A stretch of 64,000 nucleotides of DNA from Triplophysa rosa. Lineage: Eukaryota; Chordata; Actinopteri; Cypriniformes; Nemacheilidae. Position numbers and translations under genes: made by a program. The notes under the pieces are model-generated. The model did not search any database. It saw only the letters and a program-made list of their open reading frames with translations, and was not told the origin of the DNA. Positions 49,000-61,374 of this stretch are shown here, piece after piece (position 1 is the stretch's first letter; each line of letters starts with the position of its first letter). Location of the stretch: assembly GCF_024868665.1 (NCBI RefSeq), contig NC_079905.1, forward strand, positions 6,203,879 to 6,267,878. Direction: 5' to 3'.

Positions 49000-49400
49000 C
49001 CTGCGCATTTCAGCAGAAGTTAAGTGACACATTTCACATTTCAAAATACCCTCCTCCAATGTGAGTCCCGCTGCCTGCCATACCACCTCTTTTGTTTTCT
49101 TTGACACATGCGGTCTCCTTCCAATTAGCATTTTTCAGCCATTAAAGAGGAAGATAGGAGTGCTGAAATGTTTTCCTGTTTCATTACCACTGACTGCACC
49201 TCTTTGATTGGTTGCAGAGGGAAATGTTCTGTAAAAACATCATTTTCCGCAGAAGCTGGAAAGAGAGTGGCCAGACAGCATGCTTAAACTCCTGGAGTCA
49301 TATTTAAGCATATAGGATTATTGGAACGTCTCTCTCAGTGCTTTACTGACTGGATGAATTGTTATAAAAAGTGAAAGATACAGCACAAAGATCGAGATCA
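49000..49400. promoter_or_regulatory. Candidate upstream enhancer block 10
   Basis: Compact unique sequence with CTTCCAATTAGCATTTTTC, CAGCCATTAAAGAGG, CTTTGATTGGTTGCAG and AAACATCATTTTCCGCAG, sharply different from the AT-rich flanks. It lies about 7 kb upstream of tshz1 exon 1. Confidence 0.42.
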
Positions 49401-50880
49401 GACACGAAAGCTACACCCAGTGTTTTATATTCGCTTTTTAAAAAGGATGTTTTCCCCCTTTACGCGTGTTGTCATTAAATAATATAGCAGCGCGGCTCTG
49501 TCAGTTTTTATATATTTATTTGTGCGTTTGTTTGCTCCCCAGGTCCTATTTTTACACAGTAAAAGGCAAAGATGGTGAAAAATTCCAACAGTACGAGAAT
49601 GTAAAAAGAAACACTCTGCTTTTTCACAGTTCCAAACCATAATTTTTAAGATGCAACTATTTTAGATCAAAGTTATGCATGAAGTGGCTTTGATAATGTA
49701 TGGTTTTTAAAAGAAACAAAATAGGATGTTTTTTCCGCTTCAGTCAAGCTCATAGCCTGAGGGTTTCAGCTAAGGAAAGATCTCTGCTCTCTACTGATGC
49801 AACAAAGAGGAAAAAAGCCCCCTAAAGCTGCTCCGAGTGCTCCGCTTCTAACGCTCTGTGGAAATGTGTTTGTTTTTTATAAAAGATCTAAAGGCGTTAA
49901 TAAGAACAACAAAAAAGGTTTTCCTCTTTCCTCCCTTGACCAACTAAAAATATTCTGCAATGACACCAACCTGTTACCATAATTTGTTTGTCTAATGGAC
50001 GCAGTTTTAACTAAAACCTTACACCCCAGTTTATTATTATCATTACAGATATAGAACCGATTCTCGACTATAGCTGCCACCGGTCACATCAAACTAACTA
50101 GCCAAACCTGCCATATGTTTATTTTAGAATATACGATCGCCCCACAGGACACAATTTGGTAGTCAAGGTGTGTTTATATAGGGGTTTTGGTTTATGTACC
50201 ACAGAGGAGGCTCCGTACGCACCACACTGAATGTCCCTTCATTCTCTCAGCCAGAAATAGGTTGATTCAAACAAACGGCTCTATACAGCTCGCACAGACT
50301 TTGATCTCGCTGTTGAACCAGGCCAGGTTTTCCAGCCCTGCGTTATCCCTCCACACCCTGGCACATGCCTCGGTCTTCTGACACCTCGACTGCTGTGGCT
50401 TCCAGGGCCCCGTGAGCAACCGATGACGCCAGCCCCAAGGCTATATCAGCGAATCAGACGTCCAAGGACGTGCTCCACCTCGAACCATCCTGGAAACTCT
50501 CACACGTACCACTTTATTCTCAATGAGAGGGGTTGTGTTTCTTAAATACTACACAGGTTTTTTCAATCAGCCTGCTATAACACATTTTTGGTTCTATCCA
50601 CTGCTACTTACACACGCTTGTGACCTAATTGCTCAATCTTACTAAACTAATTAATCACAGTAGCCTAATCATAGCGACAAGGTTGGCTGGGTGACATTCT
50701 CCAAGAGATCCATTTTAATTTTCCTTTTTTTCAATCAGTCCCACATGATCTCTCACGTCACTCATTGCAATATTTTCTCAAGGTTAACAGGTAGAAAACG
50801 TTCGGCCACGAGCCGCTTTAAGCCGAGAGCACTTCAGTCAGGTGTGGCTTCACAAAAAAAAAAAAAAAAAGAGTTGTCTC
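49401..50880. other. Upstream region, mixed, with poly-A tract
   Basis: 50180-50510 is moderately GC-rich and non-repetitive. An A-run of 18 bases lies at 50853-50870. No exon is supported. Confidence 0.45.
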
Positions 50881-51130
50881 CCTCGCCCGCATAAATCAGG
50901 AGAATGACAAAACCTGTGACGACGGCTCGGCGGTAACCGAAGAGGTGGAGAATAACTTTATTAATCAACATCGCCTGATTAATTGTTATAAAGTGCCATC
51001 CATAAATTTTGCTTCGATTTATTAATTCTTGTGGAAGACTTAACAATCTCCCTCGTGATTTGAGGTTTTATTGAGGGCTGTACTGAGCGAGGTGCGCTGA
51101 CATAAATAGCATCTCAGTGGCCGGTTTTCT
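50881..51130. promoter_or_regulatory. Candidate upstream enhancer block 11
   Basis: Contains GAATAACTTTATTAATCAAC, CCTGATTAATTGTTATAAAG, CGATTTATTAATTCTTG and GTGATTTGAGGTTTTATTG, four homeodomain-type cores in about 120 bases, with CpG-containing unique sequence on the left (GACGACGGCTCGGCGG). Confidence 0.43.
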
Positions 51131-53140
51131 CATCACTGACAGATATGAAATACAATTATCAGTATGATCTGTTTAAAAATTCATCATCAGCCAACTGTCT
51201 ACAGTGGAAACACACTCGGTGTCTCTATCTCTGGCTTTGTCTGTCTCTTATACACGTACACGTCCATACGCACGTAAAGCAGAGAGGGGTCATAACTGAT
51301 AAGCTGTTCTATCCATTACAGATTTCATATTTTTTCTTTCCCTCCAGCTTGTTAAGTTGTTTTAACTGTGGATATTGTATTATGCTCTCTGGCGCGGACC
51401 GCCCTTTATATTAAAACATAAATCACGAGATAATCAATCAGTAAATGACAATGCGGAGGCAAATGGCTGCTATCATTGTTTCCACACAGAATATCATTAA
51501 TATGACTCTTATCAGAGATAAAACGGCTCAACACACCCAGAACGAATCCGCAAATGGCGCACAATTCATTTTTTTAAGTGACCTCAACCCAACCCAACTG
51601 CTTCTATAGATTTTTTCTTGAACTTTCTCTTTTAATATTTGATATGCGTACTTAATTGCAGGGTAAGAATTTTGGGGGAGGGGGAATTCATGAATTCTGG
51701 ACCCCTGATCTAGGGCTTGAATTCCCACAAAAAAGTCAAAACAAAAGGTTGGGGATCTTGAAAAGTTCAAATGCTAGCCGTTTTAATTCTACATTTTATA
51801 TAGGAAACATCTTAAGAAAGGTTTAATTAACCACAAAAGTTAGACCACAGGTTAGTGCATCGCTTCATCTGCCGCTTAATAGATGCTAGCGAACAAAAGT
51901 TGAACTTAAGAGGTCACCATAGCAACGGTAAGCATCCGCATGAGTGCTTTTCGTTATGATCAGTATCGTACCGGATATCGAAACTGAAGTAGTTCTGTAA
52001 CTTGTCACTTTATTATGGGCTTAACATAAGTAAATAAGAAAGTTTTTTTTTACAAAATTGATTACAATATTTACTTAAATACTTTAATATTACCACTTTT
52101 TACTACACAACATTTTAACAATTTATTACAGCATTAATACAATTTTACTGTTATCGTGGAGTAAATAGTTTTGATCGCTCTACATTTGTTTTGTAAACAA
52201 AAACAATCTCTGCAGGTGCTCACAAATATAGAAGCGCAATAGCGACACCCCACTAATGTCTTTAATTAAGCCTTCGACCCGTCATATCTCCATTGTCCCA
52301 CGGACGGCTTCAACACAGCTGCATGGCAAAGATGACGCTCTCCCCAGCAGACTGCTGGTTGCCAATTAACCAGTGAAAGGAACCCAGTGTCCGCACACAC
52401 CTCAGCTGGCAACGGACCAATTTACAACCCGTGTGTCACCGTGCGTCTGTAAGTGGGCTGATCTACACGTGTCACAGCTGAAGTTTGTGGTCTGCCGAGA
52501 CCGTGGATGGACAGGTAGTGCCAACCCAACCTCACCCAGCCCCCCACCCATCCCTCTCCCCCTCTCTCTCTCTCCCTCGCTCTCTCTCTCTCTGATCAAG
52601 GACACTCCTATCAGCATGAGCGCAGAGAGGGGCCATCCATCAGGGCAGATGGGTAATAGAAACACTGTGTGACAATGGTCATCAGCGTTGAAAACAACAG
52701 CCTATAAACATCCAGTGACACACGCTTCGGAGTTGGAGGTGGTGCGGCGGGGGTGTTAAAACCAGGAATTGAGACAGGGAGAGAGACAGCATGAAAGATT
52801 ATGGAAGGAGAGACAGAAATGATTTAGAAACTGGAGAGAAGGTAACAGAAATACATTTGTGCATGCCAACACAAACAAGGTTGAGTTCTGTCACGATGCC
52901 ACGACCGTTCGTAACAGAACTCAGCAGCAAATGAGACACAGACTAACAAATTGACAGAAATGATTAAATGGAAAATGAGATGATGGGAAAACAAGGGCGG
53001 TGATCACACAGAAGATCTAAGGCCATCGCTAAAACAACAAAATAAGCCCGTTTTGTCCTCTTTCAAAGGTCCCGCCGAAAAACACTACAAAATCGCTTTG
53101 ACTTTTGATGCTCAAGCGCTTTTATTTATTTACCATGGCA
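51131..53140. other. Upstream region, no gene supported
   Basis: 51430-51530 has several TAAT/ATTA cores (AATATCATTAATATGAC) and may be regulatory. A CT-rich tract lies at 52545-52595. 52260-52540 is balanced and unique. 52000-52160 is AT-rich. No exon. Confidence 0.42.
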
Positions 53141-53600
53141 TATATTTATTTATTTTTTTCCCGTTCGCCAAATAAAGACTAATTAGAGGAGTGGAGACGT
53201 TTCGAAATAGGAAGTCTGCCTCACATGGTGGGATTTTTTCTTCGTCTTTTCTAATTTTTTGTCAGCTTTTTTCTCTCCCCCATCAGTTTAATTAGCCAAC
53301 ATTTGTCTCAGTTTTCCTGAGCAGCGTTTGTTTATCCTAGTGTCACGCCTGACATTGGCCAATTAGTGCAGTGAAATTGTTTAGCCTCAATAGCAGAAGC
53401 AGTGGAAAACACTCCCGAGATGTTTGCACCGAGCTCATGGCGAGATAGAGAGAGAAATTTGGGAGAGCGAACGGCACGTCAGAGTATTCCGCTTGATTAT
53501 GAAGAATCATGACTGCATGAGGGTTTTGATTATGGGTAATGCTTGAAAAGATGTTATTGGCTGGGGAAGACATTGTGGCAGCAATAAAACTGAATAGTGT
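53141..53600. promoter_or_regulatory. Candidate upstream enhancer block 12
   Basis: Unique sequence with AAAGACTAATTAGAGGAGTG, GTTTAATTAGCCAACATTTG, GGCCAATTAGTGCAGTG and CCGCTTGATTATGAAG: repeated TAATTA/CAATTA cores inside otherwise balanced DNA, typical in look of a conserved enhancer. Confidence 0.45.
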
Positions 53601-54055
53601 GCAGACATAAAGTCCATTAAAAGAGGTTTAAAATAATGGTACATTTCAAAATGCAACGCTATATTATCATGATCAATCACTTGGGTATACATTACTGTAG
53701 AAAAATTAACAAAGTCAGTACTGACTTTGTAATATTTCATCAATATGTAATAACTTGTGCTCTGAAAAGATTTTTTTTCGGCTGACATCACCAAGCCCTT
53801 TTATTATTCAGCCCCTTTTCTCCAATCACCTGCCTTATAGAGACTTCACCATCCACTCAAGAAACTGTACCATACTTTCTAATTTTTAATCTATAACCAA
53901 GATTCCACTGTTTCTACAGTTACTGTATGACTGAACAATTGTAAAAAATGGATCTTGTTATTTAACATACACAGTATAATTCAATTGAAATGATCAAGTC
54001 CTCAATACAATTTTTTTAGTTACCTGAAGTCTATCTTAATTTCATTATACTTAAT
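53601..54055. other. Upstream region, AT-rich
   Basis: Short inverted GTCAGTACTGAC at 53714-53725. Otherwise AT-rich, nothing recognised. Confidence 0.45.
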
Positions 54056-54294
54056 GGGGTGGTTTCCCAGACAGGGATTATTTTAAACCAGGACTAGGCC
54101 TTGGTTAAATTAGGATATTTAAGTTGTTTTTAAAAACATACTTTACAAAAAACATTATTGGTGGACAACTCGAGACAAAACAATCACACTGATATATTTT
54201 AAGATATGTCAGTGCAAGTTGTTTTTGATTAAAACACCTCTAATATTGAAGTTAGTCTGGGACTAGGCTTAATCCCTGTGTGGGAAACCACCCC
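54056..54294. mobile_element. Complete 239-bp MITE with GGGGTGGTTTCCCA ends
   Basis: Left end GGGGTGGTTTCCCAGACAGG, right end its inverse TGGGAAACCACCCC. Inner arms also pair (GGGATTA...TAATCCC; ACCAGGACTAGGCC against GGGACTAGGC). No coding frame. The flanks share only AAT, so the target duplication is uncertain. Same family as the interrupted copy at 233-1690. Confidence 0.88.
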
Positions 54295-54963
54295 AATAAG
54301 AATTAGTTAGCTCAACTTTTATTTCTTTTTTAGTACAACAACTATTACTATTTCACTTTACTTCAACGGAAAGTTTGCATGCTTTTTTAAGTAAAGTTAA
54401 CTAATTCGATTTTACAGTGTGGTTTTTTTGTAGTGACATGGAATTTTGACATCATATATGGTTACCATGGTCAATTTTGGAATACTTGGCTACACCTTTA
54501 TTAAAACGTTGCCATATGTGATAAAATTATGTAAAAGGAAAGCAAAGCAAAGACAAAATACACAATGTCAATCTTTCCATTCAGTATAACGTTTGAAATG
54601 TTGCACATGCTGTCAAGGAAGTCATTCCAAACACAACTACACACAGTCTATGAAGCAGTTCTAATAGTCTTTAGGTCATTCCAAGCCATTGTTGTCCTGA
54701 AATTGGAATATTTTGTGTTGGTGCTCCAGTCTGACTGATGTGCTCAACATGACATGCTGCAGGTTTCAGTCTATGGATATGAAGTGATAATACATCCCCC
54801 GCTGGATAAGTCATTTTGACTCATTCTTGCATGCACACGCGTGTCGGAAAGAGAGAACGTACATGCCTCAGAGAGAGAGAGAGAGAGAGAGAAATATGTT
54901 GCATCTCAGTATTTTGTTGTAATAGTATGCCAGTTACAGAGTCCTGTCTCTGCATATTCCGGT
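54295..54963. other. Upstream region
   Basis: AT-rich to 54600. A short GA run lies at 54868-54892. No gene. Confidence 0.5.
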
Positions 54964-55060
54964 CCCTCAACTGGTGGAGCATGGTGCTATAGCAACAAAA
55001 AACTTTAGGATGCACTGCTGCTTCGAATAAAAGTGTCTGCCTAAAGCAAAAATGTAAATC
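54964..55060 (+). mobile_element. tRNA-derived SINE with internal deletion
   Basis: The left part CTCAACTGGTGGAGCATGG matches the tRNA-like A-box head; the right part CGAATAAAAGTGTCTGCCTA, then AAATGTAAAT matches the tail. The B-box and middle are missing. Orientation is opposite to the copy at 309-462. Confidence 0.65.
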
Positions 55061-55089
55061 TCTTACTTGCTGCCCCAGGTAAGCACTTT

Positions 55090-55523
55090 TTAAAGGAACA
55101 GTTCACCCAAAAAATAAAATTCTGTCTTCATTTACTCACCCTCAAGTTGTTCCAAATCTGAATAAACTTCTTTGTTCTGATGAACACAGAGAAAGATATT
55201 TGGAAGAATGCTATCCAAACAGTTCTTGGCCACCATTGACTACCATAGTAGGAAAAAGTACAATGGTTGTCAAAAGTACGTAACTGTTTGCTTTCCTACA
55301 TTCTTCAAAATATCTTCTTTTGTGTTCAACAGAACAAAGAAATTTATCAAGCAGTTTTTCTACTATGGTAGTCAACGGTGACCAAGAACTGTTTGGTTAC
55401 AAGCATTCTTCCAAATATATTTCTCTGTGTTCATCAGAACAAAGAGTACACAGATTTGGAACAACTTGAGTGTGAGTATAAATGAAGGCAGAATTTTCAT
55501 TTTTGGGTGAACTGTTCCTTTAA
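55090..55523. mobile_element. Palindromic MITE, 434 bp
   Basis: Ends TTAAAGGAACAGTTCACCC and GGGTGAACTGTTCCTTTAA are perfect inverse copies at the tips. Inner arms pair extensively (CATTGACTACCATAGTAGG against CTACTATGGTAGTCAACG). No coding capacity. Confidence 0.9.
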
Positions 55524-57420
55524 CAACTAACTGTTATTTTTCTAATAGTTTAGGGGATAAGCAGTGAGCATCACTCATTTTTATGCATTGTGTTCAAGGG
55601 CCAAATTTGTAGTCACTGTAAATTTCAGTGTCAAATGTATTCCAGTCTTTTGGACGAACACCTTTTACCTACAATTATAATGTGATTAAATGATCAATGA
55701 CACAAATATATGTTTTGCATTAAAAATGCACTTGGCTCAGAAATCCAATGTGCGCCACATCAACTTTTCCGAATGTGTGTTAATATAGGGCCCTTCCTCA
55801 TCCAGCGCTGTATATAGTTACATAACATAAGAGGTGAGGCGATATTTGACGTGTCGAGTTTTAGAGGGGGTGTCAAGTAAAGACGATGAGATACGTCACT
55901 TTCACACTACACGGAGTGCAGATTGAATTTAGCACTTCCTCTGCGCCACCAGAAACCACACGCTTCAAACCGCAGACGACCAAACAGCGGTCGACACGTC
56001 TTCTCGAGCCCCCAGTCTATCTCGTCTATCTTCTCATCTGTTTCGTCTTCGTCTGACTGGAACAAAGGCGATCAACATCCCTAAAATGGCACTGACAACA
56101 TCGAAGGGGAAGAGCGATGCTCCTCTGTGAGGAGAACTGGGAAAGTGTGCAGCCTGTGGCGGAGCGAGACGCCAGCGTATCTTTCATGCCGCCCTCAGCC
56201 TTTAGCTCCGGGCTCCCACTCAGAATCACACGCGCTCATGTCACCCTAAGGCAGCAGTCTCAAACACTTAGACTCAAACCCAGAGGTGTTTATAAAACTC
56301 CACCGCTCAACCCAGTGTCTCGCTCATTCAATCCCAGCGATTGGCAGTCTGGCTGCCGGTTCGGTCGGTGAGGTCTAATTATCTGTAGACACACTGATAT
56401 ACTATATGTGGCACTCACACCCACATAACCACAAATAGACAAACATGTTACCCACACATGCTAGCTCTGTTTCAAAACCTGGTGAGCTGCCTCGATGCCT
56501 ACATAGACTACATAGGCAGCGTATAAACTATCATGCAACCTCACAAGTGATTGATTTGCAATGATCTTTGTAGACAACAACGCAAGTAAATGAAACACTC
56601 AATCGGGCCTAAATACATAGCACACAAGATTATTGAGTAAAATAATGTACATTTTAATTACACTGAACTAGTTTACTTTCAAAACTTTAATATTGAATGA
56701 AATGTGTAGTTTTCTTTCTTGCAATGCATTCTGGGATTTCTCAAATACACGTTGCTGCTTTAGAATTTGCCCAAAACTGAATATATTATAAGTTGCCTAT
56801 CTTTCGGAACGAAAGATGCTTTAAACGCTGTTAAAACGTATTGACGCACAGCAACTGTATCGACCATATGCACATATGCCACAACCCACATTCACACAAA
56901 TCCACATTTCTATTTACCGAAACAAGCACACACACACCCCCCAGACCGAAACCGTAGACAAGCAAATTTCACAGCCAGGCAGCAGATGCTGCCGCACGTG
57001 TGTCAATGTGCAAAAATGTCAGATATTAAAATCTCGTGACTCTCTGGGGATCGGAGGGTATAATTTTGTCACTGATTCATTATGACTGTGAGATTGTAAT
57101 TGTTGTGGCTTACCTGACATGAGTTCGGTGGCATATGTGTGTGTGTTTGTGTGTTTTCGTGTTCACACGTAAATGCAATCTCGGCTTTGGGGGGTGTTGA
57201 CGGCAGGCGGGTGGAGCAGGAGGAGGGGGGTGTGCGGGGTTCACGGTTCAGACGGATCTCCGTGCCTTTCGGCCGGCGCTACGGTTTGAGTCGGCAGCGG
57301 GCAGATGGACCTCTGACACTGGCACAAGGAGAAAGTATAAAGTCGAGTAGACAGGAGAAAAAAACAAGGGAGTCAAAAAATACATCACCATCATTCTTGC
57401 TGGCACTCTGTTGGTCTTGA
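55524..57420. other. Upstream region with a CpG-containing stretch
   Basis: 55850-56370 is comparatively GC- and CpG-rich (GCGGTCGACACGTCTTCTCG) and unique. It could be a regulatory or promoter-like patch but shows no clear exon. 57180-57310 is also G-rich. 56380-56880 is AT-rich. Confidence 0.4.
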
Positions 57421-57560
57421 CCTTAACAGCCTGCAGTGTTGTCAGAGGCAGGCAAAAGGCCTGATGGGAGACTCAGGCATGTCTGTGGATGCAGGGCTTC
57501 ATTCAGCTGTAGGCGCTTTACTGCATCTAAACTGCTTAGCGCTAAACACGCCATGGCTCA
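57421..57560. promoter_or_regulatory. Candidate upstream conserved block 13
   Basis: Short unique, balanced stretch (CCTGCAGTGTTGTCAGAGGC, TGATGGGAGACTCAGGC, CATTCAGCTGTAGGCGC) with two E-box-type CAGCTG/CANNTG cores. Weak call by texture only. Confidence 0.3.
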
Positions 57561-57699
57561 TGCACAAATAACAATCTAATCACAGCCCAACCGTGTTATT
57601 AAATATTTCTGAGCACTGTGATCAAATTGTCTCAAACGCATTCAGTGAGTCTCATAGAATTTCATGTATATTTAATTATTTTGGCCACTTTCTGGTGTT

Positions 57700-57780
57700 T
57701 TATCTCGTAGCTAGCAACACCAAAGTCTTGGGTTCGATTCCCAGGGAGTCAATGGCTTTGTATAAAAATGTAAAATAAAC
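57700..57780 (+). mobile_element. Degraded SINE head fragment
   Basis: CTAGCAACACCAAAGTCTTG followed by GGGTTCGATTCCCAGGGAG matches the anticodon-to-B-box part of the tRNA-derived SINE, ending in TAAAAATGTAAAATAAA. No A-box remains, so it is not a tRNA gene. Confidence 0.6.
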
Positions 57781-59463
57781 AAAAGTATATTTTCCTTTGG
57801 ATATGATTGTCTGGCAAATTAAATACTGTGCTTAATATGAAGACAAGTTAAGATGTCAAAATAAATCATATTTTTTGAAACCCACTTCTGATACACCCCT
57901 CATCAGTTGATCTCTATAGATGGTTTCAACTGCAACAACATAAACAAACGTTATGTGGCCCAAACTTAACTTCCGGAAGACCTCCGCAAAGAATCAATAA
58001 CTGTTGAGTAGTTTTAATTTAATTTGATATATAATAATATTTCATATATATTTTTAAATATTCAATAAAATATTAATATAAATTAAATATAAAATAAATT
58101 ATAACCAAATACAGAGCGGAATTATTTACCTTCAGGTCAGCATCCGATGAAACTGTCTATTTAAACATATTACACAATATGACTCCTGTTCCCCAATATT
58201 ATTATTTCCTGTCATCTCTCCGCTCTAATAAAGTTATGAAGACAAAAAAATTACCAATAATACTTGGTGAAAGAATTGTCAGTTTTAATTTAAAAAAAAA
58301 AACCTAGCGTAACAACTGCTATTTCACTTTTTAGAGTTGCAAAAACTAGTGTTGTGCCAAGGAACAATTTGTATTAATATAAAAGAATGAACAGATTCAG
58401 ATGCTGTGATCTCATATGGCGTACACAGGATTTCTAAATCTTGCATCTTATTGAGTCACCCAACAACAAGTGTAGTTTGTACTCATTCCTCAGAAGCAAC
58501 AGGACCCTTCACTCCCATAGGAGATAGACCAAGCTGTGATCTACCCAGAACCTCTTCTGATCAGTCTACAGTACAGACCTTTATTCTTTTGTTGGTCATC
58601 ATCACAAACACACACCAGTCTAATAATACTGAATATGTCAAACCTAACCCTCACAAAAATGTGAATAACATTAGATTTAAAGCAAAACATAATTTGGCCA
58701 ATTTACGAGACTTCCTTTTTACAGTGAGGACCACTCACTGCATTCCAGTCCCAAAATGGCTTTTAATGTTTTACTTTTGTAAAGGAATTTTAAAAAATTG
58801 TGCTCAGAAAAGTTAGATAAAACCTGTACATTACGTAGATTCTCTCCCTCTGTACTCCAAACCCTACTATATTATATCTAGGTGATGTTGGACACTAGTA
58901 TCTTCCTTCGGACACTCGTTTTACGATTTTGCTTTTCATTTCTGTGCACTACTTTGCATCCTGAGGAAGTCTCTAAAGAGTAGAGAACCCATTAAAGGTG
59001 TATTATAAAAATATTATTGACCTTATTGAGATGTGACACTGGACCAGCCTCCAAATGGATTTCAGGACGATGCCCGTTCCTTAGATTATCAACATATGCC
59101 AGTCTTAATAAATGTTCTGTCACTTTATTAAAAAATTTAAGTACAACAGTATAATTTTTACGATCCCATAAAGGTGCAGGTAGCACGCATTAATTTTTTC
59201 ATGCACACTGAACTTTTGAAGCACTCTTCAATAGGTTATGTAATTAATTTCTGCTTAGTGTGAACTACTGACCACATATTTTAGCTTTTTATATGCACTC
59301 TTTTTAGCACAACCTTTAAAAATATCTTTTTTTAGATTAGTCTGAGTATCACTCATTATACGTGTTACTTAGCTATTCCATGAAGACAAAAGTTTTTTAA
59401 ATGTAAGCCAATTGTTACAATGTTTTTAGTAGACACCAAGTTTCTGTCACTGGGGTGATACCC
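57781..59463. other. Upstream region, AT-rich
   Basis: 58000-58120 is nearly pure AT. The 136-codon frame at 58406-58816 has no domain and no splice context and is treated as chance. No repeats are recognised. Confidence 0.45.
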
Positions 59464-59760
59464 ATAAAGGTCCAGTGTGTCATTTTTTGGAGGATCTATT
59501 GACGGAAACGCAATATAATATACAGATCATAACTGTCTTCATAGGTGTATAAAGACCTTATGCGTTATGTGTTTATTACATTAGAATGAGCTATTTCTAT
59601 CTTCATACACCGTGGGTCCTCTTGCATGCCGTTCGCAATGCCCTAAACGGACAAACTGCCCCACAGTGTGCGTTTCGTAAATACATTATCTCATTTGATA
59701 AAGAAATGAAAACATGAAGACATATTAATCTTGTGTCAGCCACCACAGTACCTTTACAGG
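59464..59760. mobile_element. Short non-autonomous DNA element, copy B
   Basis: Left end ATAAAGGTCCAGTGTGTC is the inverse of the right end of copy A (7172-7477). Shared internal blocks include AGAATGAGCTATTTCTATCT and TTTCGTAAATAC. The right end is eroded. No coding frame. Confidence 0.7.
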
Positions 59761-59779
59761 TATACAAATCACTATATAC

Positions 59780-59860
59780 AGTATATTACTGTACCCTAAG
59801 GACCATACCTTTTAAAAAACGTTGGCAGTATGGATAAAAAGCATTCGCTAAATAACAAAT
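59780..59860 (+). mobile_element. Degraded SINE tail fragment
   Basis: GGCAGTATGGATAAAAAGC and ATTCGCTAAATAACAAAT resemble the GGATAAAAGCGTCTNCCAAATG tail of the SINE family. Very diverged, so low certainty. Confidence 0.4.
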
Positions 59861-60830
59861 AATCAAATTGACTAGTTTCATTATTCCCAGCCCAGTTTCA
59901 TGTTCGCCTGTAAAGATGTTTTAGACTTCTAAGAAGATCCACCCTCTTTCAGTCATTAAACAATATCTTCCACACACAATATGCTAAACACAGCCTTAAA
60001 CAAACACATTTACTGTTCGTGCTCCCCATGTAGTTCAGCTGAGCAGCTGTATCTAATCATTTGCCTACACGGAGCAGAAACGAGAAACAGCAGGATGATC
60101 AAAGGCTGTGGACCGCACAACAGCGTGAGATCAGGTCGATTTTTTACCAATAGGAGCCCAAGGCGAGGTTTCTTTTATGGACCCCCTGTATATAGCAAAA
60201 AAAAAAAGGAGAATGAAAGAAAGCGATGTAAGTGTGGTATGAGGTAAACCCTGTTTCCCATGGTAACGTGTGAAGAGAGATAGGAAGTGGACACAAGTGA
60301 GAGTGTAATGAGAGGTCATCCACAGGTCAGAGAAAGGCCAAGGGAACAAGAGGTGGACCCTTCCTAATTTTTATCCCTTTTTCCATCACTTTATGTCATT
60401 TCTAACAGGTGTCTGGTATTCTTGACTATTCTTGGCCATTCGTGCTTCCATGTAGAATGGAGGGATGAAATCTTCCTTTTCTTGTACAACTCAATAATCT
60501 ATTGTTTTTGACTAACTCTGAGAAGTCCAGTCCCACTCAGAAAAGAATGTCTTTGATTGTGCTATTCAGTTTTTTAACAGATTCCCCATATTTTTTGACA
60601 TTCGTTGCATGCCATAATTTTGTTTGTGCTGCATGGTGCACCTTCATTAGACCTTATAGGCCAACAGTTGGTGGTTCAAACATCCCATCTGATTTAAAGA
60701 CAACCAGAGATTGAGATGATATCAACAAAAAAACAAATTAAGAAAAATATGAAGACAGGTGATAAGCTGCTCAGAATGGCATGTTCAGACATGCAGGATT
60801 TTCTTTTAACACAAAAATCATCCATTATAC
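59861..60830. other. Upstream region, nothing specific
   Basis: A-run near 60200. Mixed composition with no recognised gene. Confidence 0.45.
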
Positions 60831-61279
60831 TTAAAGGGACAGTTCACCCAAAAATGAAAATTCTGTCTTCATTTACTCACCTTTTGGTTGTTCCAAATTT
60901 ATAAATTTCTTTGTTCTGATGAACACAGAGAAAGATATTTGGAAAAATGCATATAACCAAACAGTTCTTGGACCCCATTGACTACCATACTGGGAAAAAT
61001 TACTTTATATTTTTTTGTTCTGTTGAACACGAAAGAAAATATTTTTAAGAATGTAGGACAGCAAACAGTTCTGGGGCACTTTTAACTACCATTGTAATTC
61101 TTCCTACTATGGTAGTCATTGGGGTCCAAGAACTGTTTAGTTATAAGCATTCATCCAAATACTGTAATTTCTCTATGATCGCAACCAAAAAATAAAGATT
61201 TGGATACAGATTTAGAACAACTTGAGAGTGAGTAATTTATCACAGTATTTTTTCATTTTTGGGTGAACTATCCCTTTAA
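60831..61279. mobile_element. Palindromic MITE, 449 bp
   Basis: Ends TTAAAGGGACAGTTCACCC and GGGTGAACTATCCCTTTAA. The inner arms CCATTGACTACCATACTGGG and CCTACTATGGTAGTCATTGG pair. First of three related copies within 1.7 kb. Confidence 0.9.
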
Positions 61280-61374
61280 AAATAATCAAACAGATACAGA
61301 ACAATGCGTAAAGGCACAGATATTGTATGTATTATAAGAAAGTCTCTTTCTTGATCACTCTCTCTCTCTCACAG

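Noticed and set aside
57700..57745. tRNA gene with B-box GGTTCGATTCC
   Set aside because: No A-box or acceptor stem; matches the SINE head fragment.
58406..58816. 136-codon plus-strand frame
   Set aside because: AT-rich region, no domain, no splice sites or conserved context.
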